The position numbers and the translations under genes are program-made. Under the pieces are notes generated by a model that was given only the letters and a program-made list of their open reading frames with translations, made no database searches and was not told the DNA's origin. This document shows positions 8,763 to 15,991 of a DNA stretch of 22,630 nt, piece by piece. Positions within the stretch are counted from its first letter, which is position 1, and each line of letters begins with the position of its first letter. The DNA is from CBDBZL01 sp031399025 (GTDB lineage Bacteria > Pseudomonadota > Alphaproteobacteria > Sphingomonadales > Sphingomonadaceae): positions 1 through 22,630 of the forward strand of contig JANNOJ010000071.1 in NCBI GenBank assembly GCA_031399025.1, written 5' to 3'.

Positions 8763-9274
8763 GGCAGGTGAAAACTCGCAAGTTATGCGCCAACGCGCGC
8801 CGCCTTGCGGGGCGCGTGGAGCGGGTTCTGAACGACCCGCGTGAAAGGGAAGCTCCTGGAGGAAGACCGAAACGCAGCCGGGGCGGGCATGCCGCCTGTT
8901 CACGCTGCTCGCGCTTCGATGGATCGCCATTTAGCGGCGATCACGCAAAAGTCAATGCAGGCTTGCTGCACCGCAATAGCAGCTGGTTGTGGCGGCTCAT
9001 CCGCCGGCCCGATGCCCTGCATCCGTTCGATAAGCCAAGAGCAAACCCAGTGTGGCGCGCGGCGGCGACATTACCGGCCTTCGCGCAAGACCTCGGTGAG
9101 CCGCTTGTCGCAGGATCGATGCACGTCTCGGTTTGGGAGCGCTGGGCAGCCGCACCCGCGGCAATGACCGCCGCGGCCATGGTCCCTCTCCCGCGCCGAA
9201 GTATTGTGCCAAAGGGTAGAGCGACGCCGCAGGCACCACTCGCTAGGCTGCCGGGCAGTCAATTGGATAAGCTT
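8763..9274. other. Divergent intergenic region, helicase / TonB receptor
   Basis: This 512-bp region separates the divergent helicase and receptor genes. The left part holds the helicase promoter and its structured leader. The right part, about 8960-9274, contains no gene I can support. Short open frames exist on both strands but show no family features or good ribosome binding sites. I looked for a cobalamin riboswitch ahead of the receptor and did not find its conserved boxes. No clear promoter for the receptor stood out. Confidence 0.5.
8928..8955 (-). promoter_or_regulatory. Predicted sigma-70-type promoter of the helicase gene
   Basis: On the minus strand, TTGACT (8955-8950) and TAAATG (8933-8928) are separated by 16 bp. 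Transcription would start near 8920, giving a leader of about 158 nt. That leader holds two strong GC hairpins: GCGGGT/ACCCGC at 8821-8840, and a GGCGCGT-type stem at about 8793-8818. The latter lies some 30 nt before the helicase start. Confidence 0.45.
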
Positions 9275-11296
9275 ATGCGGATTGTTTGCCTCACCTGCGC
9301 CGTGCTCGCCGCCGCCGCTCCGGCGGTTGCTCAGGAGCCACCGGCCCCGAGCACCACGGCCGATGTGATCGTGGTCCTGGGCGAAGGCCTGCCCGAGACC
9401 CCGGCGGCACCGGCCTACGCTACCTTCGAACTCGACCGGGAGCGGTTGATCGCCACCGGCTCGGGGCGGATCGAGGACGCGCTCGCCTCGGTCGCCGGCT
9501 TCCAGCAGTTCCGCCGCTCCGACAGCCGCTCGTCCAACCCCAGCGCGCAGGGCGTCACCTTGCGCGGCATCGGCGGCAACGCCACTTCGCGCGCCCTCGT
9601 GCTGCTCGACGGCGTGCCGATCGCCGATCCGTTCTTCGGCTCCATCCCGCTTTCCGCCGTCGCGCCCGAGCGGCTGGCGCAGATCCGCATCACCCGCGGC
9701 GGCGGGCAGGGCGCGTTCGGCCCGGGGGCGCTCGCCGGGACGATCGAACTCGACAGCGCGGACGCCGCCACGCTGGGCCGCGCCAGCGGCCAGGCGCTGG
9801 TCAACGATCGCGGCGAGACCGAGCTGTCGGCCACGCTCGCGCCAGCGGTGGCAAACGGCTTTGCGGTGGTCGGCGGCCGCTGGGACCGGGGCCGCGGCTT
9901 CTTCACCACGCCGCCCGCGGAACGGGTCGCCGCCACCGCCCGCGCGCGCTTCAATTCCTGGTCCGCCAGCGCGCGGCTGGTGCAGGCGGTCGCGCCCGAC
10001 GTGGAGCTGCAATTGCGCGGCCTCGCCTTCCACGACGAGCGCACGCTGCGGTGGGCGGGTGCGGACAATTCCTCGCAAGGCCAGGACATCTCCGCGCGCC
10101 TGGTCGCTCGCGGGCCATGGCAGCTGGACGCGGTGGGCTTTGGGCAATGGCGCAACTTCACCAATGTGGTCATCTCCTCCACAGCCTTTGCGCCCACGCT
10201 CGACCAGAAGGATACGCCGTCTCAGGGCTTGGGCGGCAAGCTGGAACTGCGCCCCCCGGTCGGCCATGGCCATGTCCTGCGCCTGGGCGGCGATTTCCGC
10301 CGCACCGAGGGGGATCTGTTCGAGGATGCCTACAACGCCGCCACCGGCGCGCGCACCCAGGAGCGCTTCGCCGGCGGGGCGAACACCGATTTCGGCCTGT
10401 TCCTCGAAGACGATTTCTCGGCGGGCGAGCGCCTGGTGCTGACCGGCGGAATCCGGGCCGACCGCTACCGCATCGCCGATGGCTACTACCGCGCGCTCGA
10501 CGCCGCTAGCGGCGCCACCATCCGGGCCGACCGCTACGCCAGCCGGACCGCCTGGGAACTCACCTACCGCGCCGGCGTGCGCTACCGCGCCACGCCCAGG
10601 CTGGCCTTGCGCGCCGCGGCCTACAGCAGCTTCCGCCTGCCTACCCTCAACGAGCTCTACCGCCCCTTCGTGGTGTTCCCCGTCACCACCAACGCCAACG
10701 AGAACCTGCTTCCCGAACGGCTCGAAGGGTACGAGGCGGGCGTCGACTGGCGGCCGGCACCCGGCTTGGCGGTCTCGCTCACCGCGTTCGTCAACGAGGT
10801 GGAGGACGCAATCGCCAACGTCACCGTGGCCGCCAATCTGCGCCAGCGCCGCAATCTAGCGGCGATCGAGGCGCGCGGGCTGGAGTTCGCCCTATCGGCC
10901 GAGCTGGGCACGGTGAGCCTGGCCGGCACGCTCGCCTACACCGACGCCGCGGTGCGCGGCACCGGCGCGGCGGCATCGCTCGACGGCAACCGACCCTCGC
11001 AGACCCCCGAGATCGCCGCCAGTGGCACCGTCTCCTGGCGCCCGCTCGAGGGCGCGCTCGTCGCCGCCACGCTGCGCCAGGTCGGCGAGCAATTCGAAAG
11101 CGACATCGAAACCGACATACTGCCCGCGGCAACCACGCTCGACCTGGTCGCGCAATACCCGCTGGGGCGCGCGCTGTTTTTGGTCGCGCGGGCGGAGAAC
11201 CTGTTCGACGAGACGATCGTCACCCGCAACGATGGCGCCACCCGCGACCTGGGCGTGCCGCAGACCTTCTGGCTGGGCTTGCGCTACGGTTTGTGA
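9275..11296 (+). CDS. TonB-dependent outer-membrane receptor
   Basis: The gene encodes a 673-residue outer-membrane gated transporter, which takes up iron complexes, haem, cobalamin or glycans using TonB energy. A signal peptide occupies residues 1-19/20 (cut near AVA-Q). A TonB-box-like DVIVVLG follows at about residue 30. The plug domain includes 'GVTLRGIGGNATSRALVLLDGVPIADPFFG', 'ITRGGGQGAFGPGALAGTIEL' and other plug hallmarks. The remainder is a beta-barrel with a conserved NENLLPERLEGYEAG motif and ends in an aromatic-rich strand (FWLGLRYGL). The open frame extends far upstream, but the ATG at 9275 is the only start followed by a signal peptide. The moderate length fits BtuB-like or haem/siderophore receptors; the substrate cannot be read from the sequence. 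A downstream IsdG-type gene makes haem worth considering. Confidence 0.93.
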   Translation: MRIVCLTCAVLAAAAPAVAQEPPAPSTTADVIVVLGEGLPETPAAPAYATFELDRERLIATGSGRIEDALASVAGFQQFRRSDSRSSNPSAQGVTLRGIGGNATSRALVLLDGVPIADPFFGSIPLSAVAPERLAQIRITRGGGQGAFGPGALAGTIELDSADAATLGRASGQALVNDRGETELSATLAPAVANGFAVVGGRWDRGRGFFTTPPAERVAATARARFNSWSASARLVQAVAPDVELQLRGLAFHDERTLRWAGADNSSQGQDISARLVARGPWQLDAVGFGQWRNFTNVVISSTAFAPTLDQKDTPSQGLGGKLELRPPVGHGHVLRLGGDFRRTEGDLFEDAYNAATGARTQERFAGGANTDFGLFLEDDFSAGERLVLTGGIRADRYRIADGYYRALDAASGATIRADRYASRTAWELTYRAGVRYRATPRLALRAAAYSSFRLPTLNELYRPFVVFPVTTNANENLLPERLEGYEAGVDWRPAPGLAVSLTAFVNEVEDAIANVTVAANLRQRRNLAAIEARGLEFALSAELGTVSLAGTLAYTDAAVRGTGAAASLDGNRPSQTPEIAASGTVSWRPLEGALVAATLRQVGEQFESDIETDILPAATTLDLVAQYPLGRALFLVARAENLFDETIVTRNDGATRDLGVPQTFWLGLRYGL

Positions 11297-11790
11297 CCCG
11301 GGGCCGGGCGTGCTTGCGCCCGGTCAGGCGCGCGGCCCAAGGTCCTTGATCGCGGCAGATCGGACCGCCGGGAGGCCCGAGGATGGCGACCGCCGCGATG
11401 GCGAGGCCGGAGCCGCTCGGCGGGCGCCGGCCGCGGATCGGTTAGGCCGAATGCCAGCCGGTAGCCTCGTCGTGCGCCGAGGTGGCGGACACGGCGGCGC
11501 GGAGCGCACGGCGCGGGGCGCGCCCTCCGCGTGGCAGCACGCTGCGCGGTGATGGCCCGCTGGCGGCAGGCGGTGCCGGCGCTCAGCGAAATATCGGCCA
11601 GGCGGATGCGGTGAATGCCGCCGGCTGCCGCGCCTCAACGAAGGCCCGACGCCCGGCATTGAGATCACCCGCGATCTCGCCTACGGGCTCAGGGGTGGCG
11701 GGCGCCATTCGGGTTTCGGATGAGGCGCGACCTTTGTCAGGGTCCCGGCCGTCGTCCTGCCGCAAGAACCACGGTTTCGAAGGCGCGCCT
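11297..11790. other. 494-bp intergenic region without a supported gene
   Basis: After the hairpin I see no gene on either strand that has both a credible start and family features. Around 11620-11690 one plus-strand frame reads R-L-N-E-G-P-T-P-G-I-E-I-T-R-D-L-A-Y-G, which resembles the beginning of an alpha/beta-hydrolase or esterase. It has no usable start and stops soon after, so it may be a decayed fragment or chance. Confidence 0.4.
11304..11323 (+). terminator. Hairpin after the TonB receptor gene
   Basis: A perfect 7-bp stem CCGGGCG / CGCCCGG with loop TGCTTG begins 7 bp after the receptor stop. No T-run follows. It is probably a terminator or an mRNA 3'-end stabiliser. Confidence 0.45.
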
Positions 11791-12105
11791 GTGTATATTG
11801 CGATGAATCGATTCAAGATCGTCAAGGGCCGGGAAGCCGCGTTCGAGGAGGTTTGGCGCGCGCGCGAAACGCTGCTCGACCGGGTCGCGGGGTTCGAGGA
11901 GTTCAAACTGCTGCGCGGTCCCGAGCGCGAGGATTACACGCTCTACGCCTCGCACACCGTGTGGCAGAGCGAGCCGCATTTCGCCGACTGGACCAAGTCG
12001 GAGGCGTTCCGGATGGCGCACCGCAATGCGGGCGAGAACCGGCCGCTCTACCTCGGCCATCCCGAGTTCGAGGGGTTCGAGGTCGTCCTCGCCGCCGACC
12101 GCTGA
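11791..12105 (+). CDS. IsdG/HmoA-type antibiotic-biosynthesis-monooxygenase family protein, candidate haem-degrading enzyme
   Basis: The 104-residue product is a single ferredoxin-like domain of the dimeric ABM family. From the GTG start it reads MYIAMNRFKIVKG, the usual beginning for the haem-degrading subgroup. The three residues that define IsdG/IsdI activity are at the expected places: Asn6, Trp67 (in FADWTKSEAF) and His77 (in RMAHRN). IsdG-type enzymes open the haem ring and release iron. The GTG is chosen over the internal ATG (Met5) because the first strand and Asn6 need the longer form, and a GAAGG lies a short way upstream. It follows a TonB receptor by about 490 bp, so a joint role in haem-iron acquisition is possible but unproven. 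Members of this family can also oxidise small aromatic molecules. Confidence 0.8.
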   Translation: MYIAMNRFKIVKGREAAFEEVWRARETLLDRVAGFEEFKLLRGPEREDYTLYASHTVWQSEPHFADWTKSEAFRMAHRNAGENRPLYLGHPEFEGFEVVLAADR

Positions 12106-12191
12106 GGGGTTCGGCTACAGCCGGGCGATGAGTCCGGGCGTCCCGACATCGTCGGAAAAACGGCTGTCGATAGGCCGATCTCCCCGCTGTC

Positions 12192-12216
12192 GCACCCGGC
12201 GGTGGCGAACGGGTGC
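12192..12216 (+). terminator. Hairpin between the monooxygenase gene and folD
   Basis: A perfect 7-bp inverted repeat GCACCCG / CGGGTGC with an 11-nt loop lies 87 bp after the monooxygenase stop. No T-run follows. The rest of the 270-bp gap (12106-12375) shows no gene that I can support. The open frame running into folD from 12202 looks like chance extension. Confidence 0.3.
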
Positions 12217-12375
12217 ATCGCGTGGCCGCGCTCGGGAACCCGAACCCTGGCATCTCCAAGGACGCGCCCGGCCGCTCGATCCATCCGGCGTGGTAAGCCC
12301 GGGGCGCGCACCGGCTTGGGGGTGGGCGCACGCAGGGGCCTTGGCAAGCGGCGCGAAATACCCGATCGGTCGCCG

Positions 12376-13299
12376 ATGGCCGACCTCATCGATGGCCGCG
12401 CGCTCGCGCGCCGGCTGGAAGCCGACATCGCCGCCCAGGTTGCCGCGCTGGTTGTCGCCGGCAGTCCGCCCCCCGGACTTGCGGTGATCCTGGTCGGCGA
12501 CGATCCGGCCAGCGCCGTCTATGTCGGGCAGAAGGCCAGCGCGTGTGAGCGCGTCGGCATCGCCGGCACCACGCACCGCCTGGCGGCCGATACGCCGCAG
12601 GCGGAGCTGCTGGCGCTGATCGCCCGGCTCAACGCCGATCCGCTGACCCACGGCATCCTGTGCCAGGTGCCGTTGCCGCGGCAGATCGATACCGCCCTGG
12701 TCCAGCGCAGCATCGCGCCGGGCAAGGACGTCGACGGCTTCCATCCGCTCAATGTCGGGCTGTTGGCCCTGGGCGCCGGCGGTCTGGCCCCCTGCACGCC
12801 GCTGGGCATCATCAAGCTGCTCGAGATGCAATATGCCGAGTTGGCGGGGCTCGATGTGCTGGTGATCGGCCGTTCGACCATCGTCGGCCGGCCGGTGGCG
12901 CTGATGCTGGTGCAGCGCGGCTGCACCGTCACGATCGCCCACAGCCGGACGCGCGACCTTGCCGCGCTGGCCCGCCGCGCCGAAATCATCATCGCCGCGG
13001 CGGGCGTGCCCGAACTGGTCAAGGGCAGCTGGATCAAGGACGGGGCGACCATCATCGATGTCGGCATCAGCCGTATCCGCGACGAGGACGGGCGCGAGCG
13101 GCTGGTGGGCGATGTCGCCTTTGCCGAGGCGCAGCACGCCGGCGCCATCACCCCCGTCCCCGGCGGTGTCGGGCCGATGACCATCGCCTGCCTGCTGACC
13201 AACACCGTGCACGCCGCCACGGCGCTGGCGCAGGGCCGTGAGGAGGAGCCGGGGCTCCGCGAGGGCGCGCCGGGCCGCTCGGGTGCTTCGACTGGCTGA
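12376..13299 (+). CDS. folD: Bifunctional methylenetetrahydrofolate dehydrogenase / methenyltetrahydrofolate cyclohydrolase
   Basis: FolD interconverts 5,10-methylene-, 5,10-methenyl- and 10-formyl-tetrahydrofolate with NADP in the cytosol, supplying purine and formyl-methionine synthesis. The 307-residue product has the catalytic motif DDPASAVYVGQK with Lys53, the substrate loop 'GILCQVPLP', 'PGKDVDGFHPLN', and the NADP-binding 'VIGRSTIVGRPVALML'. The C-terminal signature 'TPVPGGVGPMTIACLL' is also present. The frame is open further upstream, but family members begin at or near MADLIDG, so the ATG at 12376 is used. About 20 extra residues at the C-terminus (after ALAQG) are Gly/Arg/Glu-rich, not part of the fold, and probably disordered. 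Confidence 0.96.
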   Translation: MADLIDGRALARRLEADIAAQVAALVVAGSPPPGLAVILVGDDPASAVYVGQKASACERVGIAGTTHRLAADTPQAELLALIARLNADPLTHGILCQVPLPRQIDTALVQRSIAPGKDVDGFHPLNVGLLALGAGGLAPCTPLGIIKLLEMQYAELAGLDVLVIGRSTIVGRPVALMLVQRGCTVTIAHSRTRDLAALARRAEIIIAAAGVPELVKGSWIKDGATIIDVGISRIRDEDGRERLVGDVAFAEAQHAGAITPVPGGVGPMTIACLLTNTVHAATALAQGREEEPGLREGAPGRSGASTG

Positions 13300-13356
13300 G
13301 CCGCGGATCGGCCGCCCGAACCTCTCGCCGAGCCGGCGTATGCCTCCAGAAATCCG

Positions 13357-13388
13357 AAAAAAGGGGCGGTCCGCGAGCGGGCCGCCCC
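13357..13388 (-). terminator. Rho-independent terminator oriented on the minus strand
   Basis: A 10-bp stem (13363-13372 with 13379-13388, one G-T wobble) surrounds a 6-nt loop. It is flanked on its left by AAAAAA (13357-13362). Read on the minus strand, this is a strong GC stem followed directly by six Ts. Read on the plus strand, no T-run follows, so it is a poor terminator for folD. No annotated minus-strand gene ends here. Confidence 0.7.
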
Positions 13389-13490
13389 AAGTGTCAGAGC
13401 CTTGCGTGAAAGCCCTTCGGGTCGCGATTGCTCCATGACGCGGTGCGCCGGCGGAGGAAAGAACGGGGCTGCCGATTTAACGATCGATTG
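13389..13490 (-). ncRNA. Candidate small RNA ending at the orphan terminator
   Basis: The minus-strand terminator has no gene to serve, so a short untranslated transcript running leftward from about 13490 to 13357 is the simplest explanation. Its sequence would include a pyrimidine-rich CTTTCCTCCGCC stretch (anti-Shine-Dalgarno-like) near its 5' part. The 5' end is a guess and no clear promoter was found. The stretch also contains a minus-strand ATG at 13436, but that frame runs on through the terminator and so is not credible as a gene. Confidence 0.25.
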
Positions 13491-13496
13491 CCGCGG

Positions 13497-13524
13497 TTCA
13501 CGATCTTTTCACGATAATTTCACG
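13497..13524 (+). repeat. Three TTCACG repeats at exact 11-bp spacing
   Basis: TTCACG occurs at 13497-13502, 13508-13513 and 13519-13524, each copy one helical turn after the last, just upstream of the CinA-type gene. The same stretch reads GTTC-N7-TTTC-N7-TTTC. This resembles the alphaproteobacterial LexA direct repeat GTTC-N7-GTTC but matches it fully only in the first half-site. It is a likely protein-binding site of unknown identity. Confidence 0.5.
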
Positions 13525-13560
13525 CTGGCCTCGGCCCCTTGGCCCGGCCTAAGCAGGCCC

Positions 13561-14319
13561 ATGTCCGAGCGCATCTACACCGCCGCCTTGATCGTCATCG
13601 GCGATGAGATTCTCTCGGGCCGCACCCACGACCGGAACATCGCCCAAGTCGCCGCCTGGCTGCAGGTGCAGGGCATCCGCCTCGCCGAGGCTCGGGTGGT
13701 GGCCGATGTTGCCGAGGCTATCGTCGGGGCGGTGAACGGCCTGCGCACGGCGCACGATTACCTGTTCACCACCGGCGGCATCGGCCCGACGCACGACGAC
13801 ATCACCGTCGATGCGGTCGCCACCGCGCTCGGGCTGCCCGTGGTGATCCACCCCCAAGCACGGGCGATCCTGGCCGATCACTACCGCCACCGTCCCGGCG
13901 GCCTAACCGAGGCGCGGCTGCGCATGGCGCGGGTGCCGCAGGGTGCCGATCTCATCCCCAACCGCATGTCGGGTGCGCCGGGCATCCGCATCGGCAACGT
14001 GTTCCTGATGGCCGGCGTGCCGCACATTACCGCCGAGATGCTCGACGCGCTCACCGGCACGCTGGCGGGCGGCGCGCCGCTGTTGACCGAGACGGTCGGC
14101 TGCTGGGTCGCCGAGAGCGAGGTCGCCGACGTCTTGCGCTATGTGGAAAAAACCCACGCCGCCTGCCAGATCGGCAGCTACCCGTTCTTCCGCGAGGGCC
14201 GGGTCGGCGCCAATTTCGTGATCCGCTCGACCGACCAGGCCGCGCTTGCCGCGTGCGTCGCTAGCCTGGCCGATACCCTGGCCGATGCCGGCCTGACCGT
14301 CGTGCGCGGCGGCATCTGA
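13561..14319 (+). CDS. CinA-type N-terminal (MoCF/molybdopterin-binding) domain protein
   Basis: The 252-residue protein consists of the MoCF-like domain found at the N-terminus of CinA and in MoaB/MogA. The key motifs are GDEILSGRTHDRN (14-26), then FTTGGIGPTHDDIT and PNRMSGAPGIRI. The C-terminal CinA nicotinamide-mononucleotide deamidase domain is absent, as is common in alphaproteobacteria, where the deamidase is often a separate gene. In full-length CinA this domain has ADP-ribose or nucleotide pyrophosphatase activity; the true substrate of the stand-alone form is not settled. The frame is open upstream to 13402, but only the ATG at 13561 begins the domain correctly. The historic name 'competence/damage-inducible' should not be taken as evidence of regulation. 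Confidence 0.88.
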   Translation: MSERIYTAALIVIGDEILSGRTHDRNIAQVAAWLQVQGIRLAEARVVADVAEAIVGAVNGLRTAHDYLFTTGGIGPTHDDITVDAVATALGLPVVIHPQARAILADHYRHRPGGLTEARLRMARVPQGADLIPNRMSGAPGIRIGNVFLMAGVPHITAEMLDALTGTLAGGAPLLTETVGCWVAESEVADVLRYVEKTHAACQIGSYPFFREGRVGANFVIRSTDQAALAACVASLADTLADAGLTVVRGGI

Positions 14320-14342
14320 GCCGCACGGCACCGCCGACCGGA

Positions 14343-14519
14343 TCAATCCCGGCGATATTCCGGATCGCGGCGGATCTCTTCGCGCAGGTCGCGGGCGCCC
14401 TGCTCGGCACGCTCGAGGTCGCCGGGAGGCGCTTTGGCGTTGCGCGCCTTGCCGAAATACATGGCGGCGATCAGCGCCATGGCGCCGATGGTGAGGATGA
14501 TGAGCCAGATGGTGGGCAT
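14343..14519 (-). CDS. Small single-pass membrane protein
   Basis: The 58-residue product begins MPTIWLIILTIGAMALIAAMYF, one membrane helix at about 3-22. A charged tail follows (ERAEQGARDLREEIRRDPEYRRD) that could form an amphipathic helix. The ATG at 14519 is chosen because TAGGAT lies 8 nt upstream. An upstream ATG at 14546 would add nine polar residues before the helix. I recognise no named family; similar small proteins are widespread in sphingomonads. It lies downstream of rplA on the same strand, with a terminator-like hairpin between. Confidence 0.7.
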   Translation of the reverse strand: MPTIWLIILTIGAMALIAAMYFGKARNAKAPPGDLERAEQGARDLREEIRRDPEYRRD

Positions 14520-14600
14520 TTTGCAGATCCTATCGATGCGGTCCAAGGCTAACGCACGAACGGGATGGATGCCTCCCCTGGCTTGAAGGGGGGGAACGCA

Positions 14601-14630
14601 AAGGGCCGCAAGCGCGTGCTCCCGGCCCTT
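14601..14630 (-). terminator. Terminator hairpin after rplA
   Basis: Arms AAGGGCCG (14601-14608) and CGGCCCTT (14623-14630) pair perfectly around a 14-nt loop, 26 bp after the rplA stop on the minus strand. Only a short T-containing stretch follows, then a C-run, so it is an imperfect intrinsic terminator for the rplK-rplA message. Confidence 0.55.
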
Positions 14631-14655
14631 CGCTACCTCGCTCGCCGGAGGGCGC

Positions 14656-15351
14656 TCAGGCGCCGTCGACCTCGGCCGTGTCTAGCTTGAGGCCCGGACC
14701 CATCGTCGAGGTGATCGTCACCTTCTGCACGTACTTGCCCTTGGCGCCGGGCGGCTTGGAGCGCACGATGGCGCCGGTCAGCGCTTTGAAATTGGCCTTG
14801 AGCGCGGCTTCGGAAAACGACAGCTTGCCGATCCCTGAATGGATGATGCCCTGCTTCTCGACGCGGAATTCGACCTGGCCGCCCTTGGCGTCCTTCACCG
14901 CCTGGGCGACATTGGGGGTGACGGTGCCCAGCTTGGGGTTGGGCATCAGCCCCTTGGGGCCGAGCAGCTTGCCCAGCCGGCCCACCACGCCCATCATGTC
15001 GGGGCTGGCGATGACGCGGTCGTAGCTGAGGTTGCCGGCCTGCATGTCTTCCATCAGGTCCTCGGCGCCCACCTTGTCGGCGCCCGCGGCCTCGGCCTCG
15101 GCGGCCTTGTCGCCGCGCGCGAACACGGCAACGCGCACGTCCTTGCCGGTGCCCGAGGGCAGCGACACCATGCCGCGCACCATCTGGTCGGCGTGGCGCG
15201 GATCGACGCCCAGGTTCATCGCCACCTCGACGGTCTCGTCGAACTTCTTGCTGCCCAGCTCCTTGAGCTTGGCCAGCGCCTCGTCGAAGCCGTAGAACTT
15301 CTCGCGGTCGATGCTGCCGGCCAGCGCCTTGGCCTTCTTGGTCAGTGCCAT
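14656..15351 (-). CDS. rplA: 50S ribosomal protein L1
   Basis: L1 binds 23S rRNA at the mobile stalk near the E site and, in many bacteria, represses its own rplK-rplA message. The 231-residue product matches the family from end to end: MALTKKAKAL at the start, 'ETVEVAMNLGVDPRHADQMVRG', 'LPSGTGKDVRVAVF', the signature region 'LGPKGLMPNPKLGTVT', 'FRVEKQGIIHSGIGK', and a C-terminal 'STMGPGLKLD'. The length is close to the E. coli protein. It follows rplK with a 4-bp gap, in the standard order. Confidence 0.98.
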   Translation of the reverse strand: MALTKKAKALAGSIDREKFYGFDEALAKLKELGSKKFDETVEVAMNLGVDPRHADQMVRGMVSLPSGTGKDVRVAVFARGDKAAEAEAAGADKVGAEDLMEDMQAGNLSYDRVIASPDMMGVVGRLGKLLGPKGLMPNPKLGTVTPNVAQAVKDAKGGQVEFRVEKQGIIHSGIGKLSFSEAALKANFKALTGAIVRSKPPGAKGKYVQKVTITSTMGPGLKLDTAEVDGA

Positions 15352-15355
15352 CGGT

Positions 15356-15787
15356 TCAGCCCTCCACCACTTCGATGCCCATCGAGCGCGCCGAGCCCTC
15401 GATGATGCGGGTCGCCTGCTCGACGTCGTTGGCGTTGAGATCGGCCATCTTGGTGGTGGCGATCTCGGCCAGCTGCGAGCGCTTGATCGTGCCCGCGCTC
15501 GCCTTGCCCGGCTCCTTGGAGCCCGATTTGAGCCCGAGCGCCTTCTTGATCAGGAAGCTGGCGGGCGGCGTCTTGGTGACGAAGGTGAAGCTGCGGTCGG
15601 CATAGACGGTGAGCGTGGTGGGGATGGGCGTGCCCTTCTCCATCTCCTGGGTGGCGGCGTTGAACGCCTTGCAGAACTCCATGATGTTGACGCCGCGCTG
15701 GCCCAGCGCCGGCCCGATCGGCGGCGAGGGCTTGGCCTCGCCGGCGGGCACCTGGAGGTTGATGTAGCCTTCGATCTTCTTGGCCAT
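15356..15787 (-). CDS. rplK: 50S ribosomal protein L11
   Basis: L11 forms the GTPase-associated centre with 23S rRNA and is the target of thiopeptides and of RelA-linked sensing. The 143-residue protein starts MAKKIEGYINLQVPAG and includes 'PSPPIGPALGQRGVNIMEFCKAFN', with the conserved proline switch. Its C-terminal rRNA-binding domain has 'KPPASFLIKKALG' style residues and 'ATRIIEGSARSMGIEV'. The start is fixed by AAAGGA 9-10 nt upstream. The usual secE-nusG genes do not precede it here; an enoyl-CoA hydratase gene does, so rplK-rplA has its own promoter. Confidence 0.97.
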   Translation of the reverse strand: MAKKIEGYINLQVPAGEAKPSPPIGPALGQRGVNIMEFCKAFNAATQEMEKGTPIPTTLTVYADRSFTFVTKTPPASFLIKKALGLKSGSKEPGKASAGTIKRSQLAEIATTKMADLNANDVEQATRIIEGSARSMGIEVVEG

Positions 15788-15817
15788 GGGGCCGATGTCC
15801 TTTCGCACTGTTGCCCG

Positions 15818-15833
15818 GTTTCGTTGATGAAAC
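15818..15833 (-). promoter_or_regulatory. Hairpin in the rplK-rplA leader
   Basis: A perfect GTTTC / GAAAC stem with a 6-nt loop lies about 30 nt before the rplK start, within the predicted leader. Position suggests a possible L1 autoregulatory site, but I cannot match it to the L1-binding consensus. Confidence 0.25.
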
Positions 15834-15919
15834 ACAGGCGCATGGTAAGCGGTTCGAGCGGCGGTTCCCTACAAAGGGGCGCGCCTCCCGCGGGGAGTCC
15901 CGAAATATGGGGAGGCGGG

Positions 15920-15948
15920 CACATAGGCGGACATCGCCAACAAATCAA
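15920..15948 (-). promoter_or_regulatory. Predicted promoter of rplK-rplA
   Basis: On the minus strand, TTGATT (15948-15943) and TATGTG (15925-15920) are 17 bp apart, giving a leader of about 125 nt. An 8-bp inverted repeat (15882-15889 with 15910-15917) straddles the predicted transcription start. Confidence 0.45.
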
Positions 15949-15991
15949 TCCGGTCAGGAGACGTCCCGCGCGTTCGGGCCTGCCGGGCCGG

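Noticed and set aside
9000..9274. Cobalamin riboswitch ahead of the TonB receptor
   Set aside because: BtuB-like receptors often have one, but the B12 box and the GCAACTG-type core are missing in this stretch.
8552..9274. Extended N-terminus of the TonB receptor
   Set aside because: The extension overlaps the helicase gene on the other strand and would bury the signal peptide that begins at 9275.
12519..13436. Minus-strand frame starting at 13436, considered as a leader peptide or gene
   Set aside because: The frame continues through the strong minus-strand terminator and then antisense to folD, so it is not a credible product.
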